Under the pieces are notes generated by a model. The model saw only the letters and a list, made by a program, of their open reading frames with translations, was not told the DNA's origin and did no database searches. From the NCBI GenBank assembly GCA_964609695.1, contig CAZSSP010000003.1, positions 150,735 through 214,734 on the forward strand: a stretch of DNA of 64,000 bases, given 5' to 3'. Shown in pieces: positions 17,699-25,330 of the stretch (position 1 is its first letter; each line of letters starts with the position of its first letter). Source of the DNA: JAGNHS01 sp964609695. GTDB lineage: Bacteria; Bdellovibrionota; UBA2428. A program made the position numbers and the translations under genes.

Positions 17699-17745
17699 AA
17701 AGTCGCTTGAAGATTCTTTCATTGAATTTTTAAGCGACTTTTTTA
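17699..17745. terminator. Bidirectional terminator
   Basis: AAAGTCGCTT (17699-17708) pairs with AAGCGACTTT (17732-17741), followed by a T run. It lies between the membrane protein gene (plus) and the convergent hydrolase gene (minus). Confidence 0.7.
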
Positions 17746-17748
17746 TTG

Positions 17749-18531
17749 TTAAAATATTTCTTTAAAGAGCTGATCCATCGCCAAGTGCGATCTTCTGTCA
17801 GCGACTTCATTGTAAGCAGCGCCTTTCTTGATATCGTTACCAGCGCTTTTGTCGGTAAAGGAATGAACAGCGCCTCCATACTTAATCATTTGAAAATCGA
17901 CATTGTATTTTTTCATTTCATCCTCAAAGGCGTTCAATTCATCGGGCGCTACAAAGGGGTCGATGGCGCCATGGAGCGCTAAAATTTTAGCTTTAATATT
18001 TTTTCCGTCCTCAGGATTGGGTGAGTCTAGGCCTCCGTGAAATGATACTGCCGCATTGATCTTTGCGCCTGAGCGAGCCAATTCAATAACGCCCGTTCCT
18101 CCAAAACAAAATCCAATGGCCGCAATTTTTTTTGAATCAACATTTTTTTGTTTTAAAAGAGTTTTAAGTCCTGCCTTCATTCTTTCGCGGAAAAGTTTGC
18201 GATCTTTTTTATAGAGACCTGCTAAAGCTCCTGCTTCTTGTTGATTTTTGGGTCGAGTGTCTTTGCCATAAATATCTGCGGCAAATGCTACATATCCTTT
18301 TTTGGCTAACTCTTGAGCCTCAAACTTAGTGGTGTCGCTTATTCCCATCCAATTGTGTGTGACCAAAATTCCAGGAGCCTTATTCTGAATGGCGTCATCA
18401 TAAATAAGATAGCCTTCTAGAATGCTTTTGCCTTCTTTGTACTCAATTGTGCTTTCAACGAGTTTCGCATTTCCGGTTGCGTGAATAAAAATGAAGCTTA
18501 ATAAAAAAACTTTGATGAATAAATTTTTCAT
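17749..18531 (-). CDS. Dienelactone hydrolase family protein, exported
   Basis: 260 residues; an in-frame ATG three codons earlier is equally possible because neither has an SD. A signal peptide (FIKVFLLSFIFIHATGNA) is present, unlike cytosolic DLH enzymes. The catalytic triad is readable: Cys in GFCFGGTG, Asp in HGAIDPFV, His in GGAVHSFTD. The family hydrolyses esters and lactones with a cysteine nucleophile. The substrate is unknown. Confidence 0.82.
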   Translation of the reverse strand: MKNLFIKVFLLSFIFIHATGNAKLVESTIEYKEGKSILEGYLIYDDAIQNKAPGILVTHNWMGISDTTKFEAQELAKKGYVAFAADIYGKDTRPKNQQEAGALAGLYKKDRKLFRERMKAGLKTLLKQKNVDSKKIAAIGFCFGGTGVIELARSGAKINAAVSFHGGLDSPNPEDGKNIKAKILALHGAIDPFVAPDELNAFEDEMKKYNVDFQMIKYGGAVHSFTDKSAGNDIKKGAAYNEVADRRSHLAMDQLFKEIF

Positions 18532-18554
18532 AATTGTCATTATGGAATGAGAAC

Positions 18555-19310
18555 TTAGAATTTGAAAGCCTGAGAGATGGAGAAGTTTATATTTTGAAAA
18601 AGTCTTCTGCAGGGCAAAGTCTGTTGAATTTGAGAATTACGTAGGAGATTTAGAAGGCCCTTATAGGAATCCCGAGGCTTGTTAGGATCGGGAAGCGGGG
18701 CTTTAAGATCGAATACCTTTGCACGTCCGTAGGGTGCAAATTCTTTGAAGTCACCATTCCAAATTCGACCATGTAATTCCGGGTCGATTGGCACCAATGT
18801 CGCGTTAAGTTCTTTTGCCGTTTCTTTGTAACTGTCATAGCCTAAATCGCCAAATATTGCCGTTTGTACTTCTAATGGTATGTTTTTTGTTTTTAAATAG
18901 TTCTCTACATAATCTCTATTTAGTTCTGCGCTTATTCCACTAAATACTACATCGTACAAAACTATTTTTTTTATTCCATTTGGGATTACTAAAAATTTTT
19001 CAATATGTGAGTTGAGTCTATTGGTCAGTTTTCTATTCATTTTATTGAGTTTTACTCCAGATGTTCTTAGCTCAGAAATGGGTAGAAATACCTGATGAAG
19101 CTCCGGGTCTAAACTCATTGCTGCCGCAATTACACTGGGTGACTGACCGACACAAACAAATAGAGTGCTCGCTTTGTCGAAAGGCTTTTTTAGGGCTTCC
19201 GCTGCTTCAAAAATACTAAGTATCTCTCCAGGAAAAAAGTTTTGAGAATAACTAGTAGTTCCCCAAAAGAAAAAATATCCTACGAGTAAATTTAGAAAAA
19301 ACTTCCTCAC
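18555..19310 (-). CDS. Exported protein with a phosphoribosyltransferase-like pattern
   Basis: 251 residues with an N-terminal signal (FLNLLVGYFFFWGTTSYS). The pattern LFVCVGQSPSVIAAAM, then KKIVLYDVVFSGISAEL, recalls the strand-loop and PRPP-binding loop of type I phosphoribosyltransferases (usual VLLVDDVxxTG). The paired acids are reduced to one Asp, so normal catalysis is doubtful. Function unknown. It lies 23 bases upstream of the hydrolase in the same direction, probably in one operon. Confidence 0.55.
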   Translation of the reverse strand: MRKFFLNLLVGYFFFWGTTSYSQNFFPGEILSIFEAAEALKKPFDKASTLFVCVGQSPSVIAAAMSLDPELHQVFLPISELRTSGVKLNKMNRKLTNRLNSHIEKFLVIPNGIKKIVLYDVVFSGISAELNRDYVENYLKTKNIPLEVQTAIFGDLGYDSYKETAKELNATLVPIDPELHGRIWNGDFKEFAPYGRAKVFDLKAPLPDPNKPRDSYKGLLNLLRNSQIQQTLPCRRLFQNINFSISQAFKF

Positions 19311-19354
19311 TTTTCAGTATCGGATTAAACTCTAGCTTCTTGATTTAGATGAAA

Positions 19355-19382
19355 CTTAAGCGCTAATTTTTTGGCGCTTAAG
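19355..19382 (-). terminator. Hairpin, possible terminator of the tRNA-Ser transcript
   Basis: CTTAAGCGC (19355-19363) pairs perfectly with GCGCTTAAG (19374-19382). On the minus strand it is followed by TTTCAT, only a short T tract. Confidence 0.4.
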
Positions 19383-19413
19383 ACTTTATAATGTCTGGGT
19401 AGGGCCTTCGGCA

Positions 19414-19440
19414 AAAATGGCGGAGAGGGTGGGATTCGAA
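19414..19440 (-). repeat. Duplicated 3' end of tRNA-Ser (att-like copy)
   Basis: 27 bases identical to 19666-19692. On the minus strand the copy comprises the T-loop, acceptor strand and CCA end of tRNA-Ser. The rest of the tRNA is absent. The 252-base separation in direct orientation is what an integrase recombination site or a partial tandem duplication leaves behind. Confidence 0.65.
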
Positions 19441-19556
19441 GTCATGCGCTCGTGCTCGCGCAGCTCGCACTCCGCCTGACCACTCGCAAAGCTTTCACTC
19501 GCTCCCCGCTCGTTCAGCCCCTTGGGCCGCATTGCTCTAGGTTCGAATCCCCCACA
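19441..19556. other. GC-rich insert between the tRNA-Ser end repeat and the hairpin
   Basis: About 115 bases, markedly richer in G+C than the surroundings, with a second T-loop-like GGTTCGAATCC at 19540-19550 on the plus strand. No credible protein is encoded. Together with the hairpin that follows, it accounts for the gene-free interval from 19311 to the tRNA. Confidence 0.4.
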
Positions 19557-19670
19557 ATTTTCACGTGATAATTTTCCCCTCAAACGAGGAAGTTAAGTGC
19601 GAGTGTATACATACGAAAGTATCCGAGCACTTAAGTGACAATGTTTGAGTGGAAAAGTATCCGTGAAAAT
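19557..19670. repeat. 114-base imperfect hairpin abutting the tRNA-Ser 3' end
   Basis: Arms pair in blocks from outside in: ATTTTCAC/GTGAAAAT, TTTTCC/GGAAAA, CTCAAAC/GTTTGAG, TTAAGTGC/GCACTTAA, and ATAC/GTAT capped by a GAAA tetraloop (19615-19618). The right arm ends exactly at the last base of the tRNA CCA. Confidence 0.6.
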
Positions 19671-19759
19671 GGCGGAGAGGGTGGGATTCGAACCCACGTA
19701 ACCCTTGCGGATTATCCAGTTTTCAAGACTGGCGCGATCAACCGCTCTGCCACCTCTCC
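19670..19759 (-). tRNA. tRNA-Ser (TGA)
   Basis: 90 bases including an encoded CCA. The acceptor stem is GGAGAGG/CCTCTCC with discriminator G. The anticodon loop CTTGAAA gives TGA. A long variable arm, typical of tRNA-Ser, is present, and the T-loop is TTCGAAT. It is followed on its own strand by the large hairpin and the duplicated 3' end. Confidence 0.93.
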
Positions 19760-19905
19760 GAAATAATGAAATAACTTCATTAAAGCAGTGTCTTGCTGAC
19801 TGGCGTCATATAAATCTTGCGTTTATATCGGCTCAGTTAGCCCCTTAGCTCGGTTGAAGCTTTTGGGCGCTGCTTGTTAGCTTTTCTAGTCCGAAGTAGC
19901 TTTTT

Positions 19906-19934
19906 TTGAAAGGGGCGTAAAAATTAGTTATAGC
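19906..19934 (+). promoter_or_regulatory. Sigma-70-type promoter of ffs
   Basis: TTGAAA (19906-19911), 17 bases, TATAGC (19929-19934). The SRP RNA 5' end is expected about 9 bases downstream. Confidence 0.7.
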
Positions 19935-19943
19935 ATTAGGTTC

Positions 19944-20039
<96 letters not shown>

Positions 20040-20090
20040 TCTTATGCTTCCCAAGTGGAAGCCGAAGATGAGTTCAAATTAAGAGGATAG

Positions 20091-21755
20091 ATGTCGTATT
20101 TAGTTTTGGCCCGAAAATATCGTCCGCAGCGTTTTGTGGATTTAGTCGGCCAAGAACACGTTGCTGTCACTCTTAAAAATGCTATTAAAGGCGATCGCAC
20201 GGCCCATGCCTATCTTTTTACTGGTCCTCGCGGCGTGGGAAAAACAAGTGCCGCAAGAATTCTAGCCAAAGCCCTTCGTTGTCAAAACCCAGCCAGTGAT
20301 GGTGAACCTTGTAATGAGTGTGAATCTTGTGTGGCTGTTAATCTCGGAAATAGTTTAGACGTCATTGAAATCGATGCAGCTTCCAATACAGGCGTTGATA
20401 ACATCCGTGAACTTCGCGAATCCGTGGGCTTCATGGCCACCCAGGGCAAATACCGAATCTATATTATTGATGAAGTTCACATGCTTTCTACGGCGGCTTT
20501 CAACGCTCTCTTGAAAACTCTTGAAGAGCCCCCGCCTCATGTGCTTTTTGTTTTTGCCACCACTGAAATTCATAAAGTTCCGGCAACGATACTCTCTCGC
20601 TGCCAGCGTTTTGATTTTAAAAAAATTCCACCAGCCATTATGGTCGAAAACCTTAAGGGAATTTGCGCCAAAGAAAAAATTGCCATTGATGAAAATTCCC
20701 TTAAAGCCGTAGCCATCGAGAGCGAAGGATGTTTGAGAGATGCTCAATCTTTACTCGATCAAGCGATTGCCATTTGCGGCGAAAAAATTGAACTCGAAAA
20801 TTTAGAAAAAGCTTTGGGACTTGTGTCGCGCGCAAAGTTTTTTGCACTGATCGAAGCCATATTTGAGCACAAGGCCGACAAGGCTCTACTTCAATGCACT
20901 GAGATGCTTGAAAATGGTATGGACCCGAAAATACTTTTGGGTCGACTTACTATTTTCTTTAGAGATCTTCATTTCTTTTATTGGACGGGGCAAAGCTCAC
21001 TCGATGATGCCTACACTTTGCAAATTTTTGAAAAGGGTCGAAATTCTCTGAGTGTCGATGAGGTTGTTCGGGCCTTAGACTTGTGTTTACGCACTCAAAC
21101 TCAACTACCCCTTTCTATTTTGGCCGCATTTTCATTGGAGTCTTTGGTGGCCAAACTTTGCTTGCAGCGCCCCGCCTTGGCGGTGTCGACTAGCAGTGCT
21201 GGAGTTTCTCAAGAGGCTCCTCGGGCTCAGTCTTATTCTCAACCTCAGGCCCACACTCAAACACATTCTCCCTCTGCGGCTTCAGTCAAAGCGAGCCCAG
21301 CCTCTACGCCAACTTCTTCTTCTAGTTCTGCTTCTGTGGCTTCACCTGCTATTTCTGCAAGTGCTGTCGATCGTGGAACTCAATCACCTTTGATGCGTTT
21401 AGAGGAATATCTTCGTCAGAATAAAAATTCTTGGATTCCAGTTATTAGAAGTGTTTTGCGAATGGATTTAAATGAGCAAAAACTCGATGTCGAAGTGAAG
21501 TCTGATTTTGCTGGAAAGCGATTGGCGTCTAAGGACGGTATCGAGCTTTTGAGACTGATTTTTTCAATCCCCAACGTAGTTGTTACTGTTGAGGGCGGCG
21601 ATGAGCAAAAAAAAAACTCTTTTAAGCGTCCCGAAGACATTTTATTAGAGAAACGCCGTGAAGCTCGTGAACATGTGGCGGTGCAGGAAGCTATTAAAAG
21701 CTTTCGAGCGGTTGTCAAAGAAACAAAAGTCCTCAATGATGAGAAACTGAAATAA
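20091..21755 (+). CDS. dnaX: DNA polymerase III subunits gamma/tau
   Basis: 554 residues. AAGAGGAT precedes the ATG. Clamp-loader ATPase motifs are GPRGVGKTS (Walker A), a Cys-rich zinc site (CQNPASDGEPCNECESC), IIDEVHML (Walker B) and ILSRCQRF (sensor 1 SRC). A Ser/Ala/Thr/Pro/Gln-rich linker spans about residues 365-430, and a C-terminal tau domain follows. A run of ten A (21607-21616) near codon 506 is a potential slippage site. It heads the classic dnaX-ybaB-recR cluster. Confidence 0.96.
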   Translation: MSYLVLARKYRPQRFVDLVGQEHVAVTLKNAIKGDRTAHAYLFTGPRGVGKTSAARILAKALRCQNPASDGEPCNECESCVAVNLGNSLDVIEIDAASNTGVDNIRELRESVGFMATQGKYRIYIIDEVHMLSTAAFNALLKTLEEPPPHVLFVFATTEIHKVPATILSRCQRFDFKKIPPAIMVENLKGICAKEKIAIDENSLKAVAIESEGCLRDAQSLLDQAIAICGEKIELENLEKALGLVSRAKFFALIEAIFEHKADKALLQCTEMLENGMDPKILLGRLTIFFRDLHFFYWTGQSSLDDAYTLQIFEKGRNSLSVDEVVRALDLCLRTQTQLPLSILAAFSLESLVAKLCLQRPALAVSTSSAGVSQEAPRAQSYSQPQAHTQTHSPSAASVKASPASTPTSSSSSASVASPAISASAVDRGTQSPLMRLEEYLRQNKNSWIPVIRSVLRMDLNEQKLDVEVKSDFAGKRLASKDGIELLRLIFSIPNVVVTVEGGDEQKKNSFKRPEDILLEKRREAREHVAVQEAIKSFRAVVKETKVLNDEKLK

Positions 21756-21772
21756 GCTTTTAAGGAGTCGAT

Positions 21773-22099
21773 ATGAAATTTCCGGGAAATATGGGCGGCA
21801 TGGGGCAATTGCTTCAACAAGCTCAAAAAATGCAGGCCGAAATGAAACAAGTCCAAGCTAAGTTAGCTGAAAAAGAACTCGACGTTGAAAGTGCGGGCGG
21901 GCGTATAAAAATTAAAATCAACGGAAAACAAGAAATCTTAAAGATCGATATTTCTGCGGAATTAGTCGATCCCAACGACGTGGCTCTTCTGGCCGATATG
22001 GTGAAGGTGGCGGTCAATGAAGCTGTTACGACTTCTCAAAACATGGTGGCCACTGAAATGGGTCGCATTGTTCCTCCGGGATTATCGGGTTTATTTTAA
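21773..22099 (+). CDS. ybaB: YbaB/EbfC nucleoid-associated protein
   Basis: 108 residues. The start MKFPGNMGGMGQLLQQAQKM and the C-terminal MGRIVPPGLSGLF are diagnostic. The dimeric protein binds DNA with little sequence specificity. AAGGAG precedes the ATG. It sits between dnaX and recR, the usual conserved order, with 17 and 22 base gaps. Confidence 0.95.
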   Translation: MKFPGNMGGMGQLLQQAQKMQAEMKQVQAKLAEKELDVESAGGRIKIKINGKQEILKIDISAELVDPNDVALLADMVKVAVNEAVTTSQNMVATEMGRIVPPGLSGLF

Positions 22100-22121
22100 A
22101 CTTTTGTAGAGAGTCATATTT

Positions 22122-22727
22122 GTGAAGTTACTTCCCTCAAGCCTTCAAATTTTAGTCGAGGAGTTTTCAAAGCTTCCCGGCGTGGGAGAGAGAAGTGCCC
22201 TTCGATATGCGCTTTCGTTAATGCGTTCTGGAAAAAATGCTTATAAAGATTTAGCTCGTGCTTTGATGGAAGTTGGTGAGAGCGTAGATTCATGTCCTCG
22301 ATGTCATTTTTGGACTGATAGCGGACATTGCCCTTTGTGTTCTAATTCACAACTTCATTCTGAAACTCTTTGCGTCGTTCGAGATTCTCCCGACGTGCTA
22401 GCTTTAGAAAAGTTTCGCACTCATGGTTGGCGCTATCATGTGCTTCAAGGTTTGCTTTCGCCTCTTCAGGGTGTGGGGCCACAGCGCTTGCGTCTCAACA
22501 CGCTTTTTTCTCGAATCAAAGAAGATGGCGTTAAAGAATTAATTTTAGCTCTCGATGCTACTCTTGAGGGCGATGCTACGGCTCTTTATATTCGTGATTA
22601 TTTGCAGGAACATTTTCCTGAGGTCAAAATAAGTAGAACTGCTTTGGGATTGCCCGCGGGTTCCTCGGTTGAATATCTCGACCCTTCAACTCTTGAGCAG
22701 GCCCTCATGCACAGAACGGGACTTTGA
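22122..22727 (+). CDS. recR: Recombination mediator RecR
   Basis: 201 residues with a GTG start. In order: a helix-hairpin-helix (FSKLPGVGERSALRYAL), a four-Cys zinc finger (CPRCHFWTDSGHCPLC), and a Toprim domain (ETLCVVRDSPDVLALE to DATLEGDATALYI). RecR works with RecF/RecO to load RecA on gapped DNA. The family is usually about 200 residues, so it is complete. The next gene begins 5 bases after its stop. Confidence 0.96.
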   Translation: MKLLPSSLQILVEEFSKLPGVGERSALRYALSLMRSGKNAYKDLARALMEVGESVDSCPRCHFWTDSGHCPLCSNSQLHSETLCVVRDSPDVLALEKFRTHGWRYHVLQGLLSPLQGVGPQRLRLNTLFSRIKEDGVKELILALDATLEGDATALYIRDYLQEHFPEVKISRTALGLPAGSSVEYLDPSTLEQALMHRTGL

Positions 22728-22731
22728 GGCG

Positions 22732-23271
22732 ATGGGTTTTTTAGTCAACGAACTTGAAACTTTAGTTTATAGAGTTATGGTTTTGAGCGATTCCCATGAT
22801 TCTCTTAAAGATGTTTTTCAAGATATGTCTATGGAAGTCACAACAGAACTTAGTCCTGGGCAAAATCTTGAATGGAAGGCCGGAGTTTTTTCAAAAGATT
22901 CTATTTTTCCATTTTTTTGTGCGGCCACTTTGGGGCAGCGAGGTAAGTTGAAGTGTCGAGTTCATTTTGTGGGACACACCATAAATACAGATCAGGAAAT
23001 TTTTGATTTTTGTGAAATGGCCGATTTGGTTTTGCTCGATATTAGATTTGAGAGGCCCGATTCGGCCATATTTATTAATAAAATTCGACAAACATTAACT
23101 AAACCTTGTGCCATTAGGGGCTTTAAGGGCAGCCCTGTTCTTCCTTCGGATGAGTTGCGGGCTAAGGCCCTTAGAAAATGGGCTGAAGAGCGCTTTTCTA
23201 AACTATTATTGCTCAAAGAAAATGATAAGTTGGTTCAAAGAAGTTTGGATTGGGCCTTGAGCTTTTCTTAA
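22732..23271 (+). CDS. Small protein downstream of recR, possibly a degenerate MglA-type GTPase
   Basis: 179 residues from the ATG at 22732, just after the recR stop. The frame also runs back into recR. No Walker A motif is present. The middle (VHFVGHTINTDQEIF, then MADLVLLDIRFERPDS) and a later IRQTLTKPCAIRGFKGSP follow the strand order of MglA/Ras-like GTPases without their nucleotide-binding residues. The resemblance is weak and the function unknown. Translational coupling to recR is likely. Confidence 0.5.
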   Translation: MGFLVNELETLVYRVMVLSDSHDSLKDVFQDMSMEVTTELSPGQNLEWKAGVFSKDSIFPFFCAATLGQRGKLKCRVHFVGHTINTDQEIFDFCEMADLVLLDIRFERPDSAIFINKIRQTLTKPCAIRGFKGSPVLPSDELRAKALRKWAEERFSKLLLLKENDKLVQRSLDWALSFS

Positions 23272-23305
23272 GGCTTGGCTATGTTCAGATTCGTTTTCAG
23301 GATAT

Positions 23306-23381
23306 TCGCTGGTAGCTCAGTTGGTAGAGCAGGTGGCTGTTAACCACCTTGTCGCAGGTTCGAGTCCTGCCCAGCGAGCCA
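23306..23381 (+). tRNA. tRNA-Asn (GTT)
   Basis: 76 bases with encoded CCA. The acceptor is TCGCTGG/CCAGCGA with discriminator G. The D-loop region is AGCTCAGTTGGTAGAGC. The anticodon loop CTGTTAA gives GTT, and the T-loop is GTTCGAGTC. Confidence 0.95.
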
Positions 23382-23393
23382 TTTTTCTGCGGC

Positions 23394-23417
23394 AAAATCT
23401 GAATTGATTCAGATTTT
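23394..23417 (+). terminator. Hairpin after tRNA-Asn
   Basis: AAAATCTGAA (23394-23403) and TTCAGATTTT (23408-23417) form a perfect 10-bp stem with loop TTGA. The T tract is part of the stem only. It probably ends or protects the tRNA transcript. Confidence 0.5.
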
Positions 23418-23527
23418 GAAGCTGAAAAGGGGGAGCACTGAGCGAGCGTATATCGCGAGCGAAAAGCGCACCCTGCGCGATTTTTTCCGCAACAGCATCG
23501 TTCTCAGTCACTTAAAATCAATAAAAT

Positions 23528-24538
23528 TTAAAATAAGTTCAAACAATATTTTTCAAATAGATTTTTTGGGTCTTTTTTGGGTTCTTTTGAGTTGCTTCTC
23601 TCATCAGATAATTTTGCGCAAAACGCAAGTGAAGCAGTGCCTAAGACCATGCTACCCGCTACTGTGAGATAACCATTAAAGCGTCTGTTGAATTGTATAT
23701 ACGGACTATTCAAAATGGCTTTGTCTTTATCAAAATAGGCGAAACGATTTTTTAATTTTTTGAGTAATTCCTTATCGGCAGCAGTTAGATTTCTACCTTT
23801 TTCCTTAAGTTCCATCCAAAATCCAAATCCTTCTGCAAAATCTTCTACCCAGCTTGTGTCTCCATAAGCGGAGACTCCCACGTTGTCCCTAGCAGCGGCT
23901 CTTTTGTATTCTAGGGGGGGCTCGTAGTTTCCGTAGAAATGATAAAGAAGTAAATGGCCAAATTCGTGTTGGTTTGTAAATCGCTCGGGAGCCTTTCCTT
24001 TAAAATCAAAATAGCGAATGGTGTCTACGTCGGCGTGGGCTAGGGCGTCGGAGTTTCCTCGCTCAGGAGAGCCAATCAATTCAATTCTTTTTACAACTTC
24101 AATATGATCGTGAGGTAGCGAGCTGATAATTGAAGTCATGGTGTCTTCTACATACTTATCAATGGGCCCATCAACGAGTGGACGATGAAGCATGGGCTTT
24201 TCAACATAAAAATTAATTGTGTGAGCTTTTTTGCCACTACCTATAGTGGCTTCAATGATAAAAGTTTTTGCACTACGACCCTCTTTATAAGTTTTTGTTA
24301 GGCGACCTTCTTGATTGGGCTTTTGGCCTATTAAAGTGCATCCATACTCAAAGCAATTTTCAACGGGGCGCCCGGAGTTTTTCCAAGTGTAATGAATATC
24401 TTTAGGGTCGACTAGGCGATTTAGTTTTGAAACTTTTTGGAAAAGTGGAGGGCAAATTAAACCTAAAATCGCATGGCTATGTGCAGAAACTAAAAAGAGC
24501 AGGCTTGCTCCAGGCGATTTTAGTTTCGTTAAGCGCAT
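23528..24538 (-). CDS. Exported HExxH zinc metallopeptidase with C-terminal membrane anchor
   Basis: 336 residues. The N-terminal signal is LLFLVSAHSHAILGLI. A zincin site NQHEFGHLLLYH (H191, E192, H195) is followed 37 residues later by WVEDFAEGF (E232/E236), a gluzincin-like third ligand. A hydrophobic segment near residues 290-308 (TVAGSMVLGTASLAF) may anchor it, leaving a lysine-rich tail. Two cysteines (NCFEYGC) lie early in the mature part. The HExxH plus ExxxE pattern recalls anthrax lethal-factor-like peptidases, but no family is assigned. Confidence 0.65.
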   Translation of the reverse strand: MRLTKLKSPGASLLFLVSAHSHAILGLICPPLFQKVSKLNRLVDPKDIHYTWKNSGRPVENCFEYGCTLIGQKPNQEGRLTKTYKEGRSAKTFIIEATIGSGKKAHTINFYVEKPMLHRPLVDGPIDKYVEDTMTSIISSLPHDHIEVVKRIELIGSPERGNSDALAHADVDTIRYFDFKGKAPERFTNQHEFGHLLLYHFYGNYEPPLEYKRAAARDNVGVSAYGDTSWVEDFAEGFGFWMELKEKGRNLTAADKELLKKLKNRFAYFDKDKAILNSPYIQFNRRFNGYLTVAGSMVLGTASLAFCAKLSDERSNSKEPKKDPKNLFEKYCLNLF

Positions 24539-24605
24539 CTAGTTGTTTTCGGATTTAATGATTTGAGTCTTAAGCATCTTTTTTTCCGCTTAACACTTGC
24601 ATTTA

Positions 24606-24627
24606 AAGCGTCAAAGAGTTGACGCTT
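24606..24627. repeat. Perfect 9-bp inverted repeat
   Basis: AAGCGTCAA and TTGACGCTT around AGAG lie in the divergent region between the metallopeptidase gene and the next plus-strand gene. They could be an operator or a terminator remnant. Confidence 0.4.
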
Positions 24628-24704
24628 AGGTGCCGGCTCGTTAAAAGTTTAAAAGCAGGCTTTATATAAGCTAAGCCAAAAACGAGTAACCAGAGGGGGT
24701 CTCC

Positions 24705-25232
24705 ATGACATTTAAAAACAAATTTTTATTAACCGCGACTTTAGCTATGTCTTCATTGGCCAGTGCCGTTCAAGCGGCTGAAAAGGCGCCTTTGCTAGCA
24801 AAAATTGAACAGGGTGCAGGGCTTATGATGCCACCAGAAAATAAGAATGATCCAGTTTTTGTGGGTCGAGTTTTTGAGGTGACTGAAGATGGAAGCGTTT
24901 ATGTTTTGAGTCGTTATCTAAAAAATGGCAAAACAATTATTAAAGAATCAAAGCCATTAACATATAAGCAAGAAGATATTGTTGAATTCAAAAGAAGTAT
25001 TAATCAATTAAAATTGGAGCGCCCACTTGTTGTGGATGAAAATGCACCGGTTCTTTGTGATGGTGGTTTTGCGCATTTTTCAGTAGTCATCAACGGAAAG
25101 CTAACTCTTATACAAGAAAACAATGACTGCTCACCTAATCGAGTTCGAGCAGGGCGATCTTGGTTAGAAGTTGCGGTTCTAGATGTTCTGACTGATTTAT
25201 TAAAAGCTTATTACAATATTCCTCAAAAATAA
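24705..25232 (+). CDS. Exported protein of unknown function
   Basis: 175 residues. AGAGGGGG precedes the ATG, and a TATATAAG -10-like box lies at 24663-24670. The signal peptide is LLTATLAMSSLASAVQA. The mature part is a compact mixed domain with two Cys (APVLCDGG and NNDCSPN) that could form a disulfide. No family was recognised. Confidence 0.65.
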   Translation: MTFKNKFLLTATLAMSSLASAVQAAEKAPLLAKIEQGAGLMMPPENKNDPVFVGRVFEVTEDGSVYVLSRYLKNGKTIIKESKPLTYKQEDIVEFKRSINQLKLERPLVVDENAPVLCDGGFAHFSVVINGKLTLIQENNDCSPNRVRAGRSWLEVAVLDVLTDLLKAYYNIPQK

Positions 25233-25248
25233 TTTCAATGAATCTAAG

Positions 25249-25279
25249 AGCCTAGAACTTTTCTGAAGTTCTAGGCTCA
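25249..25279 (+). terminator. Perfect 13-bp hairpin between two exported-protein genes
   Basis: GAGCCTAGAACTT (25249-25261) and AAGTTCTAGGCTC (25267-25279), loop TTCTG. No immediate T run follows on the plus strand, but a CTTCTTTTTG tract comes 4 bases later. Confidence 0.55.
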
Positions 25280-25330
25280 TGACTTCTTTTTGACTCTCTT
25301 AAAGTTCTAAATTCTTCCATAATTAAATTA

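Noticed and set aside
19386..19583. Minus-strand 65-residue frame across the tRNA-Ser remnant
   Set aside because: It reads through tRNA-derived and hairpin DNA; such frames arise from tRNA-related sequence and there is no SD.
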